64,000 bases of DNA, from positions 35,710 to 99,709 of the forward strand of contig NCEV01000006.1 in the NCBI GenBank assembly GCA_002280875.1, read 5' to 3'. Shown piece after piece: positions 1 to 8,364 of the stretch. Positions within the stretch are counted from its first letter, which is position 1; every line of letters starts with the position of its first letter. Source of the stretch: Caulobacter sp. 32-67-35. GTDB taxonomy: Bacteria; Pseudomonadota; Alphaproteobacteria; Caulobacterales; Caulobacteraceae. The position numbers and the translations under genes are program-made. Below the pieces are notes generated by a model that saw only the letters and a program-made list of their open reading frames with translations, was not told the origin of the DNA and did not search any database.

Positions 1-1151
1 TTGAGCGACTGGTTCAGCGGCGCCATCACCGCGAAGGTCGGGAACAGCGACATCGGAATGGCCACGGCGGCCAGGAAGGTCGCCCGCCAGTCGCGCAGGA
101 ACAGCAGCACCACCAGCACGGCCAGGACGGCGCCCAGGATCAGGGCCTCCATCGAGGCGATATAGCTGTCCTCGATATATTTGACGTTCGAGGTGATCTC
201 GTTGATCTCGAGTTCCGGATGGGCCTTGTCGAGTTTCTCGACCGCCTTGCGGACCTTTTCGGCGGTCTGGACCTCACTGGCGCCGCGCGAGCGGACCATG
301 TTGAAGGTCACCACCTCCTGGCCGTCATAGCGGGCGCGCGAGCGGGGCTCGGCCCAGCGGTCCTCGACCGTGCCCAGATCGCCCAGGCGCACGGTGCCGC
401 CGGCCGACAGGGGAATGCGGGTCTCGCGCAGCTGATCGATCGAACCGGCCGCGCCCAGGGTGCGGATGGCGCGCTCGGAGCCCGAGATCGTCACCCGGCC
501 GCCGGGCAGGTCGGCGTTGGACGACACCAGGGCCTGGCTGACCTGGGCGGCGGTGACGCCGCGCGCGGCCAGGCGGTCGGGGTCCAGGGCCACCTCGATC
601 TCGCGATCGACGCCGCCCCGGCGGTTGACCTCGCCCACGCCCTTGATCGCCAGCAGGGTGCGGCTGACGTCGTTGTCGACAAACCAGCTGCGCTGTTCGG
701 GCGTCAGGGTCGGGGCCTTGACGACATAGGTGATCAGCGGGTCGCCCGAGATGTCGATCCGGGTGACATTGGGTTCCTGCATGTCCTGGGGCAGGTCGCC
801 CCGCAGGCCTGACATGGCGTTGCGGACGTCGTTGGTGACCCGCTCGTGATCGACGCCCAGCTCGAACTCGATGAAGGTGGATGAGACGCCGTCGGTGATC
901 GTGGAATTGATGTGGCGCACCTGGCCCAGACCCGCGATCGAGTCCTCGATCAGGCGGGTGACCTGGGTTTCCAGCTCGCTGGGCGCGGCGCCGGGGCGCA
1001 CGGCCGTGACGACGACGAACGGCAGGTCGACGTCGGGATTGTTGTTGATCCGCATACTGCGGAAGCCGGAAATCCCCGCAATGGTCAGCAGCAGGAACAG
1101 CAGGATGACGGGGATCGGGTTCTTGATCGCCCAGGACGACATGTTGTTCAT
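1..1151 (-). CDS. RND efflux pump inner-membrane subunit (HAE1/AcrB type), partial
   Basis: The frame starts at ATG 1151 and is still open at the window edge, so only about the first 383 residues are visible. The N-terminus has the usual short cytoplasmic lead, a first membrane helix at about residues 10-30 (VILLFLLLTIAG), then the periplasmic porter domain, with the second helix block (ALILGAVLAVLVVLLFLRDW) and the PMSLFPTF segment at the cut edge. This is the layout of proton-driven RND pumps that export drugs or lipophilic compounds. It lies 12 bp after the adaptor gene 1164-2312 on the same strand, so the two form an operon. The substrate cannot be told. No outer-membrane channel gene is visible within the window. 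Confidence 0.93.
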   Translation of the reverse strand, partial: MNNMSSWAIKNPIPVILLFLLLTIAGISGFRSMRINNNPDVDLPFVVVTAVRPGAAPSELETQVTRLIEDSIAGLGQVRHINSTITDGVSSTFIEFELGVDHERVTNDVRNAMSGLRGDLPQDMQEPNVTRIDISGDPLITYVVKAPTLTPEQRSWFVDNDVSRTLLAIKGVGEVNRRGGVDREIEVALDPDRLAARGVTAAQVSQALVSSNADLPGGRVTISGSERAIRTLGAAGSIDQLRETRIPLSAGGTVRLGDLGTVEDRWAEPRSRARYDGQEVVTFNMVRSRGASEVQTAEKVRKAVEKLDKAHPELEINEITSNVKYIEDSYIASMEALILGAVLAVLVVLLFLRDWRATFLAAVAIPMSLFPTFAVMAPLNQSL

Positions 1152-1163
1152 CGCGCCAGGCTC

Positions 1164-2312
1164 CTAGCGGGCCGATTTCGTGGCGGCGGAGATGGTCGGC
1201 GTGGCGGTTCCGATCCGCACCGCGTCGCCCTCGCCCAGGAAGCCCGCGCCCTCCACGACCACCTTCTCGCCGGCGGTCAGGCCGCTGGCGGCGATCCTGT
1301 CGGCGGTGGTGGCCAGGATGGTGATGCGACGGAAGTGGACCTGGTTCTTGGCGTCGATCACGAACACCCCGGGGCGGTTCTCGCGGTACAGCACCGAGGC
1401 GCTGGGAATGGTCAGGGACGGCTGATCGCCGGCCTGGATGACGGCGCGGGCGAACATGCCGGGGCGGAAGCCGCCCATGCCTGACAGCGCGATGCGGGCC
1501 AGGCCCAGGCGGGTCGAGCCATTGACCTCGGGGGTGACGATGCGCACGGTTCCGGACGTTTCGCCGACCTTGTCGGACACGATGCGGGCCGGCATGCCTG
1601 GCTTGATCAGCAGCAGGTCGGTCTCGGGAATCTCGGCGTCCAGCTCAAGACGGCTGTCACGGACGATGCGGAATACTTCGGCGCCGGTGCTGACGATCTG
1701 GCCCTTGGTGACGCTGCGACGGATGATCAGGCCCGAGACGGGCGCGCGGATGGCGGTCTGGGCCAGTCGCGCGGCGGTCTCGCCGCGCGAGGCCTGGGCG
1801 GCGGCCAGCTGGGCGGCGGCGGTCTGCTGACGGGCCAGGCTGGTGTCCAGCGAGGCTTGCGACAGATAGCCCTTGGCCTGCAGCTCGCGCGAGCGGTTCA
1901 GGGCGGCTTCGGCCTCGGCCAGGGTGGCGCGGGCGCTGGCGACGCTGGCGTCCTGCTGGCGCAACTGGGCCGACAGCAAGGTGTCGTTGAGCTTGACCAG
2001 CACTTGGCCGGCCTGGACGGTCTGGCCTTCTTCGGCATTGACCGTGATGGCCGTCAGGCCGCCGGTCTCGGCACCGACCACGACCTCTTCCCAGGGCGAA
2101 ATGGTGCCCGTGGCGTTGATCTCGCGCGGTACGGCCTGCGAGGCCACGATGGCGACGCTGACGGTCTGGGTGGCGGTCGCGCCCGGCGCGGGCTTGGGCT
2201 TTTCCGGCTTCTTGTCGCCGCAACCGGCCAGGCCGATCGCGCCGAGGCTCAGGACCACAACCAGCGCGCTTGAACGCGTCACGCGCCCCTTGATCCCGTA
2301 ATCCACGATCAT
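1164..2312 (-). CDS. RND efflux periplasmic adaptor (membrane fusion lipoprotein)
   Basis: A 382-residue membrane fusion protein that bridges the RND pump and an outer-membrane channel in the periplasm. The N-terminus has a hydrophobic stretch ending in a lipobox (LAGC, Cys about residue 31), so it is probably a lipoprotein. A biotinyl-lipoyl-like strand pair (VNAEEGQTVQAGQVLVKL) is followed by an alpha-helical hairpin rich in Ala, Gln and Leu (about 110-165), a second lipoyl half (IRAPVSGLIIRRSVTKGQIV), then beta-barrel and membrane-proximal domains. The ATG at 2312 is very close to GGGG; the in-frame GTG at 2306 has better spacing and may be the true start. It is the first gene of the operon with the pump. 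Confidence 0.92.
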   Translation of the reverse strand: MIVDYGIKGRVTRSSALVVVLSLGAIGLAGCGDKKPEKPKPAPGATATQTVSVAIVASQAVPREINATGTISPWEEVVVGAETGGLTAITVNAEEGQTVQAGQVLVKLNDTLLSAQLRQQDASVASARATLAEAEAALNRSRELQAKGYLSQASLDTSLARQQTAAAQLAAAQASRGETAARLAQTAIRAPVSGLIIRRSVTKGQIVSTGAEVFRIVRDSRLELDAEIPETDLLLIKPGMPARIVSDKVGETSGTVRIVTPEVNGSTRLGLARIALSGMGGFRPGMFARAVIQAGDQPSLTIPSASVLYRENRPGVFVIDAKNQVHFRRITILATTADRIAASGLTAGEKVVVEGAGFLGEGDAVRIGTATPTISAATKSAR

Positions 2313-2379
2313 CCCCGGTTGTCTCAGAAAGCCTTCATGCGCCTTCTAGACGACAAAACCCCGGTCGCTCAGTTAAATG

Positions 2380-2392
2380 ATCGTAAGACGAT
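2380..2392. promoter_or_regulatory. short dyad upstream of the efflux operon
   Basis: ATCGT-AAG-ACGAT, a perfect 5-bp inverted repeat in the 94-bp gap upstream of the adaptor gene. It could be a repressor operator, but no regulator gene is adjacent and such a short dyad may be chance. Confidence 0.25.
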
Positions 2393-2406
2393 ATGGCGCA
2401 GCGGGC

Positions 2407-3039
2407 TCAGATCGACGGCGGGGCGCCTGCCTGCGCCGCCTGGGCGCGCTTGAAGCCCTCCCTTACCTGCATCCGTGACCAGTAGTCGGCCACGGCCGGC
2501 GGGAAATCGTCGGCAAGGCCCAGGGATGTGGCCAGCAGCAGGGCATAGGCGATCGAGATGTCGGCCCCGGTGAAGCGCCCGGCGGCGGCGTAGGGCTGGT
2601 CCTGCAGGATGCGGTCCAGTCCCTTCAGTCGCGCCAGGAACCAGCGGGCATAGTCGGAGGCCACCTGCGGATTGCGCCGCTCCTCGGGTTCCAGCCGCGA
2701 ATAGCGCAGCACCAGGGTCTGGGGAAAGGTGAGCGTGGCCTCGCCAAAATGCAGGCCGTTCAGATAGGCGCCATAGCCCGCTTCGTCGGGTCGCACCGAC
2801 AGGCCGCCCTCGCCGTGGCGCACCGACAGATATTCGATCATCGCCGCCGACTCGGTCATGCGGGTGTCGCCGTCCACCAGCAGCGGGATGGTGCCCAGCG
2901 GGTTCTCGTTCAGGAACTCGCGCGCCAGGAAGCGGGGCGGGAAGGGCAGGAGCCTGAGGTCGTACTCAAGCCCCAGCTCTTCCAGCGCCCACAGCGGCCG
3001 GAACGAGCGGGCGTCCCGGCAGTGGTAGAGGGTGATCAT
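2407..3039 (-). CDS. glutathione S-transferase family protein
   Basis: 210 residues, the usual length of a cytosolic GST. The N-terminal thioredoxin-like domain (about 1-80) begins MITLYHCRDARSFRPLWALEELG, with Ser12 at the position usually occupied by the glutathione-activating residue, and contains the conserved cis-proline IPLLVDGD and the TESAAMIEYL glutathione-binding motif. A helical C-terminal domain follows, with FTGADISIAYAL matching the GST N-capping motif. It conjugates or isomerises electrophiles with glutathione; the substrate is unknown. The stop lies downstream of the thiolase gene with only 6 bp between thiolase stop and this ATG, so they are probably co-transcribed. Confidence 0.88.
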   Translation of the reverse strand: MITLYHCRDARSFRPLWALEELGLEYDLRLLPFPPRFLAREFLNENPLGTIPLLVDGDTRMTESAAMIEYLSVRHGEGGLSVRPDEAGYGAYLNGLHFGEATLTFPQTLVLRYSRLEPEERRNPQVASDYARWFLARLKGLDRILQDQPYAAAGRFTGADISIAYALLLATSLGLADDFPPAVADYWSRMQVREGFKRAQAAQAGAPPSI

Positions 3040-3045
3040 GGGGGG

Positions 3046-4218
3046 TTAGAGCCGCTCGACGATCGTCACATTGGCCAGGCCGCCGCCTTCGCACATGGTC
3101 TGCAGGCCATAGCGACCGCCCGAAGCGCGCAGGGCGTGGACCAGGGTGGTCATCAGCTTGGCGCCCGAGCCGCCCAGAGGATGGCCCAGGGCGATCGCGC
3201 CGCCATTGACGTTCAGCCTGGCCGGATCAGCGCCCAGCACCTGCAGCCAGGCGGTCGGCACCGAGGCGAAGGCCTCGTTGACCTCATACAGGTCGATGTC
3301 GTCGATCTTCATGCCCGCCCGCTTGAGGGCCTTTTCGGTGGCCGGGATCGGGGCCTCCAGCATGATCACCGGATCATGGCCGATGACGGTCATGTGGTGG
3401 ACGCGAGCTAGCGGCTCGACACCCAGGGCCTTCAGCCCCCGCTCGTTGACCACCAGCAGGCCGGCCGCGCCGTCGCAGATCTGGCTGGAGGTGGCGGCGG
3501 TCAGGCGACCGTTTTCCTGCAGCAGCTTCACCCCGCCGATCGACTCCAGGGTCGCGTCATAGCGGATGCCTTCATCGGTGGTGTGCTGCTCGATCACGCC
3601 GTCGGCCAGGGCGATTTCCAGCGGCACGATCTCGGCGGCGAACTTGCCGGCCTTGGTGGCGGCGATGGCGCGCTGGTGGCTGGACAGGGCGAAGGCGTCC
3701 AGGGCTTCGCGGCTCAGGTCGTACTTGCGGGCGATCATCTCGGCGCCGGCGAACTGGCTGAAATTGATGTCCGGATACCGGTCCTGGATGCGCGGGCTCA
3801 TATAGGTCCCGAAGCCGTTCTTGTAGGGCAGGGCCGAGGACAGGCCCATCGGCACGCGGGTCATGCTCTCGACGCCGGCGGCGATCACCACGTCCATGGC
3901 CCCCGACATCACGGTGGCGGCGGCGAAGTGCAGGGCCTGCTGCGACGAGCCGCACTGGCGATCCACCGAGGTGGCCGGCACGCTCTCGGGCAGGCGCGAG
4001 GCCAGCACCGCATTGCGGGCGATATTGATGCCCTGTTCGCCTACCTGGCCCACGCAGCCCAGGATCACGTCCTCGATCAGGGCCGGATCGATACCGCTAC
4101 GGTCGACCAGCGCGTCCAGAACCGCGCCGGCCAGATCGGCCGGATGCCAGCCGGCCAGTCGCCCGCCCTTGCGGCCGCCGGCGGTGCGCGCGGCGGCGAC
4201 GATATAGGCTTCGCCCAT
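3046..4218 (-). CDS. acetyl-CoA C-acyltransferase (thiolase)
   Basis: 390 residues with all thiolase landmarks: nucleophilic Cys89 in DRQCGSSQQAL, His346 in GGAIALGHPLGGSGA, and the acid/base Cys376 in MCEGGGLANVTI. These positions almost coincide with biosynthetic-type thiolases, but sequence alone does not separate beta-oxidation (FadA-like) from acetoacetyl-CoA formation. It catalyses reversible cleavage of 3-ketoacyl-CoA by CoA in the cytoplasm. The ATG at 4218 is preceded by AGGGAG. Transcribed toward the GST gene, which follows after 6 bp. No acyl-CoA dehydrogenase or hydratase is adjacent. Confidence 0.92.
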   Translation of the reverse strand: MGEAYIVAAARTAGGRKGGRLAGWHPADLAGAVLDALVDRSGIDPALIEDVILGCVGQVGEQGINIARNAVLASRLPESVPATSVDRQCGSSQQALHFAAATVMSGAMDVVIAAGVESMTRVPMGLSSALPYKNGFGTYMSPRIQDRYPDINFSQFAGAEMIARKYDLSREALDAFALSSHQRAIAATKAGKFAAEIVPLEIALADGVIEQHTTDEGIRYDATLESIGGVKLLQENGRLTAATSSQICDGAAGLLVVNERGLKALGVEPLARVHHMTVIGHDPVIMLEAPIPATEKALKRAGMKIDDIDLYEVNEAFASVPTAWLQVLGADPARLNVNGGAIALGHPLGGSGAKLMTTLVHALRASGGRYGLQTMCEGGGLANVTIVERL

Positions 4219-4296
4219 GGTGTTTCTCCCTGTTTTTCCGGACGGGACCAGAAATCCGCGGGCTTGTCTTCCGTGACGCGGCGTCAGTCGGCGGCG

Positions 4297-5349
4297 TTAG
4301 CCTGAAGGCAGATCGCTCGCCTCAAGGCCCGAAGACACCTTCCACAGATCGATCCCGCCCTCCGAGGCGTGGCGGTCGATCTGGGCCAGCTCCTCGTCCG
4401 AGAAGGCCAGAGTGTTCAGGGCGGCCAGGGAGTCTTCCAGCTGGGCCACGGTGCGGGCGCCGATCAGGGCCGAGGTGACGCGCGGATCACGCAGCACCCA
4501 GGCGATGGCCATCTGGGCCAGGGTCTGGCCGCGCGCCTGGGCGATGGCGTTCAGGGCCTGGATGCGTTCCAGATTATCGGCGCTCAGCAGCTGCTCGCCG
4601 AACGAGCCGCCCTTGCTGACCCGCGAGTCGGCGGGCACGCCGTTCAGATACTTGTTGCTCAGCAGGCCCTGGGCCAGGGGCGAGAAGGCGATGCAGCCGA
4701 CGCCCAGGTCTTCCAGCGTGTCCAGCAGGGCGTCCTCGATCCAGCGATTGAGCATCGAATAGGACGGCTGGTGGATCAGCAGCGGCACGCCCTCGGCCTT
4801 CAGGATGGCGTGAGCCTTGCGGGTCAGTTCGGGCGAATAGGAGGAGATGCCGACGTACAGGGCCTTGCCCGTGCGGTGCAGGTGGGCGAGGGCGCCCATG
4901 GTCTCTTCCAGCGGTGTGGTGGGATCGACACGGTGCGAATAGAAGATGTCCACATAGTCCAGCCCCATGCGCTTGAGGCTCTGGTCGCAACTGGCGATCA
5001 GATATTTCCGCGAGCCGCCGATCCCGCCATAGGGGCCGGGCCACATGTCCCAGCCGGCCTTGGTGGAGATGACCAGCTCGTCGCGATGGGCCTTGAAATC
5101 GGTCGCCATCACGCGCCCGAAGTTCTCTTCCGCCGAGCCGTAGGGCGGGCCGTAGTTGTTGGCGAGGTCGAAGTGCGTGACGCCCAGGTCGAAGGCGCGG
5201 CGCAGGATGGCGCGGCCGGTCTCGAACACATCGGCGCCGCCGAAGTTCTGCCACAGGCCCAGCGAGATGGCCGGAAGGTCCAGCCCGCTGCGGCCGGTCC
5301 GGCGATAGGGCATGGCGTCATAGCGGTTGGTGGCGGCGGTGTAGGTCAC
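4297..5349 (-). CDS. aldo/keto reductase, L-glyceraldehyde 3-phosphate reductase type (YghZ/GPR)
   Basis: 350 residues, the family length. The TIM-barrel AKR pattern is clear: FDLANNYGPPYGSAEENFG contains the catalytic Asp and Tyr, the catalytic Lys is in STKAGWDMWPG, followed by VDIFYSHRVDP with the active-site His; the C-terminal segment SALIGARTVAQLEDSL binds NADPH. The start is GTG at 5349 with GGAGGG 9 bases upstream. It reduces short aldehydes such as L-glyceraldehyde 3-phosphate; in this place it may handle a by-product of sugar or sugar-acid breakdown (inference). It follows the GntR gene on the same strand, but a 101-bp gap with a perfect 14-bp palindrome (5400-5413) suggests its own promoter and operator. 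Confidence 0.9.
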   Translation of the reverse strand: MTYTAATNRYDAMPYRRTGRSGLDLPAISLGLWQNFGGADVFETGRAILRRAFDLGVTHFDLANNYGPPYGSAEENFGRVMATDFKAHRDELVISTKAGWDMWPGPYGGIGGSRKYLIASCDQSLKRMGLDYVDIFYSHRVDPTTPLEETMGALAHLHRTGKALYVGISSYSPELTRKAHAILKAEGVPLLIHQPSYSMLNRWIEDALLDTLEDLGVGCIAFSPLAQGLLSNKYLNGVPADSRVSKGGSFGEQLLSADNLERIQALNAIAQARGQTLAQMAIAWVLRDPRVTSALIGARTVAQLEDSLAALNTLAFSDEELAQIDRHASEGGIDLWKVSSGLEASDLPSG

Positions 5350-5399
5350 GGCGAGCGTCCCTCCTGCGGGCCGTGCGGTGCGGCGACCCGTCGTATTTC

Positions 5400-5413
5400 T
5401 GACAACGTTGTCA
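5400..5413. promoter_or_regulatory. LacI-family-type operator in front of the aldo/keto reductase
   Basis: TGACAACGTTGTCA, a perfect 14-bp palindrome with the central CG and AACGTT core typical of LacI/GalR-family operators. It lies 50 bp upstream of the aldo/keto reductase start, in the only intergenic gap between the GntR gene and that gene. No LacI-family gene is present in the window, so the regulator must be encoded elsewhere. Confidence 0.6.
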
Positions 5414-5450
5414 ATCTAGCGCGCGACAGGCGCGCGGCAAGTCCGGTTAT

Positions 5451-6179
5451 CTAGGCCTCGCGGCGCGCGGCTTCAGACTCGGTGGAAGGCGAGGCGGCGC
5501 GGATCAGTTCCAGCACGTCGACGATGATCAGCCGCATGGCGGTGGCGGCCCTGTCGGCGTCGCGGGCGATGATCGCCTCGGCCACGTCCTCGTGCGACGG
5601 GATCGAGGCGGTGCGGCCCTTGATGCGGTTGGTAAAGCGGATCGAGATACGCAGCGCGGTGTTCACCAGCTCGTGCAGCTCGCGATAGAACGGGTTCTTG
5701 GTCGCGTTCAGGATCGAGACGTGGAAGGCGATGTCGGCCGACAGGGCGTCGTCCTCGCCCTCGGCGGCGGCCTTCATCCGGCGCAGGGCCTTGCGGATGT
5801 CGTCCAGCCCGGCCTCGTCGGCGTTGCGGGCGGCCAGGGCGGCGGCGGCAGGCTCGATACCCAGCCGCATCTCGGTGAACTCGGCCAGCAGGCGGAGGCT
5901 GAACTTGCGCTCCAGTAGCCAGCGCAGCACGTCGGGATCCAGCAGGTTCCACTCGGCCTCGGGCTCGACCACCGTGCCGTGGCGCGGGCGGGCGCTGAGC
6001 AGGCCCTTGGCGGTCAGCATCTTGACCGCCTCGCGGGTGACCGTGCGACTGGCGCCAAACTGCTTGGAAAGCTCGGCCTCGGTGGGAAAGCCCACCTGGA
6101 CATATTCGCCGGTGACAATGGCCTGACCCAGCGCCTCGACCAGACCATAGGTCAAACTGAGGCCCGGCTGGGTGCGCAT
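5451..6179 (-). CDS. GntR-family transcriptional regulator (FadR/FCD subfamily)
   Basis: 242 residues. The N-terminal winged helix has the GntR signature (FPTEAELSKQFGASRTVTREAVKMLTAKGLLSARPRHGTVV, shown by residues ~30-72) and the C-terminal all-helical FCD ligand domain has the metal/effector-binding Asp/His pattern (EMRLGIEP, FHVSILNATKNPF, SHEDVAEAI). Such proteins are usually repressors released by a sugar acid or carboxylate. Its position at the end of the dehydratase-dgoK-dgoA-symporter run points to control of that operon, perhaps by galactonate or its 2-keto-3-deoxy product (inference). The ATG at 6179 is preceded by GGGAAGAAG. The upstream symporter frame overlaps this whole gene out of frame, which is abnormal. 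Confidence 0.9.
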   Translation of the reverse strand: MRTQPGLSLTYGLVEALGQAIVTGEYVQVGFPTEAELSKQFGASRTVTREAVKMLTAKGLLSARPRHGTVVEPEAEWNLLDPDVLRWLLERKFSLRLLAEFTEMRLGIEPAAAALAARNADEAGLDDIRKALRRMKAAAEGEDDALSADIAFHVSILNATKNPFYRELHELVNTALRISIRFTNRIKGRTASIPSHEDVAEAIIARDADRAATAMRLIIVDVLELIRAASPSTESEAARREA

Positions 6180-7683
6180 GGGGTGTTCTTCTTCCCTGGG
6201 TCTTGTAGCTGACCCCCTCCAGCGTCACGACGTTGACCGCCTTTTTCTGGGGTGCGACCAGCGAGACCAGAACCGCCGCGCCCAGCGCCAGCAGGAACAC
6301 CAGACCCACGCGGTTCATGAACGGCAGATCGGGCATCCCCAGCTTCAGGGCGATCGACAGGATCACGGAGCCGGCCGTGGCGACCAGGGCGCTGGCGGTG
6401 GTGGCGCGCTTCCAGAACAGGCCCAGCATGAAGATCACCACGATGCCCGGGGTGAAGAAGCCGGTATATTCCTGGATCAGCTGGAACACCTGGTCGGCGC
6501 CGCCCAGCAGCGGCTTGGCGGCGATGACACCGATGATCACCGCGATCACGGCGGTCAGGCGGCCCACGGTGACCAGGTGATGCTCCGAAGCGTCCGTCCT
6601 GGCCTTGGCGTAGATGTCGAGGGTGAAGATGGTGGCGATCGAGTTGATCTTGGCCGCCAGCGAGGCGACGATCGCGGCCACCAGGGCGGCGAACACCAGG
6701 CCCAGCAGGCCGGGCGGCAGCAGCTTCATCATCTCCGGATAGGCCTGGTCGGGCTTGGCCAGGTCCGGCGCCAGGATCAGGGCGGCCAGGCCCGGCACCA
6801 CGACGATCACCGGCATCAACAGCTTCAGATAGGCGGCGAAGGCGATGCCCTTCTGGGCCTCGGCCAGGTCCTTGGCGCCCAGGGCGCGCTGGATGATGTA
6901 CTGGTTGAAGCCCCAGTAGCTGATGTTCATCACCCACAGGCCGCCAAACAGCACCGACAGGCCGGGCAGGTCCTTGTAGTGGGGATTGTCCTTGCTCAGG
7001 ATCATGTCGAACTTTTCGGGGAACTGGGCGGTGAGGCGGCCAAAGCCGGCCAGTACGCCCTGGCCGTCGCCGATCTTGTCCAGCGACAGGAAGACGATGA
7101 TCAGGCCTCCGGTCACCAGCAGGGCCACCTGGACGATGTCGGTCAGGGCCACCGCCTTCAGGCCGCCCCACAGCTGATAGGCCAGGGCGAAGACGCCGAT
7201 GGCGATCAGGGCGGTCATCTGGTCGACGCCCGCCACGGTATGGACGGCGATCGAGCCCAGCCACAGGATCGAGGTCAGGTTCACGAACACGTACAGGCCC
7301 AGCCAGAACACCGCCATCAGGGTGCGCACGCTGGGCCCGTACCGCTGCTCCAGGAACTGCGGCATGGTGCTGATGTTGTTGCGCAGGAAGATGGGCAGGA
7401 AGTACTTGCCGACGATCAGCAGGGTCAGGGCCGCCATCCACTCGTAGGAGGCGATGGCCAGGCCGATGGCGTAGCCCGAGCCGCTCATGCCGATGATCTG
7501 CTCGGCCGAGATGTTGGCGGCGATCAGCGAGGCGCCGATGGCCCACCAGGGCAGCGCCTTGCTGGCCAGGAAGTAGTCGGTGGAGGTCTTTTCGTGGCCG
7601 CCCTTGTCGCGGGAAACCCACTGGGCCAGGCCGAAAATGGCGACGGCGTAGATCGCCAGGATGACGAAATCGATGGTCTGCAC
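5473..7683 (-). CDS. sodium/solute symporter (SSS/SGLT type) with lost C-terminus and out-of-frame read-through
   Basis: Only 6199-7683 (about 495 residues) is symporter sequence. It has the SSS layout: first helix FVILAIYAVAIFGLAQW, the ASLIAANISAEQIIGMSGSGYAIG substrate/Na+ site region, then about a dozen helices, with GLKAVALTDIVQ and FAALVAAIVASLAAKINSIATIFTLDIY. It is like Na+/galactose-type symporters, which fits a galactonate-type operon. The family normally ends with one more membrane helix after the VTLEGVSYKT-like stretch. Here that helix is absent: after VSYKT the frame enters the GntR leader and runs through the GntR gene in another frame to 5473, giving an Arg/Gly-rich tail that cannot be functional. 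This looks like a deletion at 6185-6200 or an assembly error. Confidence 0.75.
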   Translation of the reverse strand: MQTIDFVILAIYAVAIFGLAQWVSRDKGGHEKTSTDYFLASKALPWWAIGASLIAANISAEQIIGMSGSGYAIGLAIASYEWMAALTLLIVGKYFLPIFLRNNISTMPQFLEQRYGPSVRTLMAVFWLGLYVFVNLTSILWLGSIAVHTVAGVDQMTALIAIGVFALAYQLWGGLKAVALTDIVQVALLVTGGLIIVFLSLDKIGDGQGVLAGFGRLTAQFPEKFDMILSKDNPHYKDLPGLSVLFGGLWVMNISYWGFNQYIIQRALGAKDLAEAQKGIAFAAYLKLLMPVIVVVPGLAALILAPDLAKPDQAYPEMMKLLPPGLLGLVFAALVAAIVASLAAKINSIATIFTLDIYAKARTDASEHHLVTVGRLTAVIAVIIGVIAAKPLLGGADQVFQLIQEYTGFFTPGIVVIFMLGLFWKRATTASALVATAGSVILSIALKLGMPDLPFMNRVGLVFLLALGAAVLVSLVAPQKKAVNVVTLEGVSYKTQGRRTPHAHPAGPQFDLWSGRGAGSGHCHRRICPGGLSHRGRAFQAVWRQSHGHPRGGQDADRQGPAQRPPAPRHGGRARGRVEPAGSRRAALATGAQVQPPPAGRVHRDAAGYRACRRRPGRPQRRRGRAGRHPQGPAPDEGRRRGRGRRPVGRHRLPRLDPERDQEPVLSRAARAGEHRAAYLDPLYQPHQGPHRLDPVARGRGRGDHRPRRRQGRHRHAADHRRRAGTDPRRLAFHRV

Positions 7684-7716
7684 GTGGTTCCCCCCGAGGG
7701 CGCGTTGTTCTTGGTG

Positions 7717-8364
7717 TCAGGCCGTCTGGGCGTTCCAGGCGGCGATCAGGGCGGCGGCTTTCTGGCCGACCTCCTGCGGCGTGTAGCCGGGACGATAGAG
7801 TTCGCCGCCGACGCCGATGCCGGCCACGCCGGCCGTCAGCCACGGCTCCAGATTGGCCGCGCCGACGCCGCCCACCGCATAGACCAGGATGTCCTTGGGC
7901 AGCACGTCCTTGACCGCCTTGATGTGGCTGGGGCCAAAGCTGCTGGCCGGATAGAGCTTCAGCGCCCTGGCGCCGGCCTTGACGGCGGCGAAGGCTTCCG
8001 ACGGCGTCGCGAAGCCGGGCATGGCGGTCAGGCCCAGTTCGACGGCGCGGGCGATGACGTCCGGATCAGTGTTGGGCGTGACGATCAGCTTGCCGCCGAC
8101 CGCCGCCACGTCATCGACGGCCTGGGGCGTCAGCACGGTGCCGGCCCCGCACAGGGCGACCTCGCCATAGGCGTCGCACAGGCGGCGGATGCTCTCCAGC
8201 GGCTCGGGCGAATTCAGCGGCACCTCGATGGCGCGGATGCCGGCGTCGACCAGGGCCTTGGCGATGGCCACGACCTCATCGGGCTTCACGCCGCGCAGGA
8301 TGGCGACGATGGGCGGGGGGCGGCCAAAAGACGAGGGTGTGGCGACGGGATCAGGCGAGGACAT
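7717..8364 (-). CDS. dgoA: 2-dehydro-3-deoxy-6-phosphogalactonate aldolase
   Basis: 215 residues from ATG 8364. A class I KDPG/KDPGal aldolase: ILRGVKPDE and IEVPLNSPEP (Glu47 as general acid/base), GAGTVLT, and the Schiff-base Lys136 in ALKLYPASSFG. The PLNSP form after the Glu is what DgoA proteins show, whereas Eda proteins usually have TLRTP, so I favour KDPGal. It cleaves KDPGal to pyruvate and D-glyceraldehyde 3-phosphate. The frame is open further upstream to 8481, but that part overlaps dgoK and looks non-coding. The ATG at 8364 overlaps the dgoK stop by 14 bp, so the two are translationally coupled. Confidence 0.92.
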   Translation of the reverse strand: MSSPDPVATPSSFGRPPPIVAILRGVKPDEVVAIAKALVDAGIRAIEVPLNSPEPLESIRRLCDAYGEVALCGAGTVLTPQAVDDVAAVGGKLIVTPNTDPDVIARAVELGLTAMPGFATPSEAFAAVKAGARALKLYPASSFGPSHIKAVKDVLPKDILVYAVGGVGAANLEPWLTAGVAGIGVGGELYRPGYTPQEVGQKAAALIAAWNAQTA

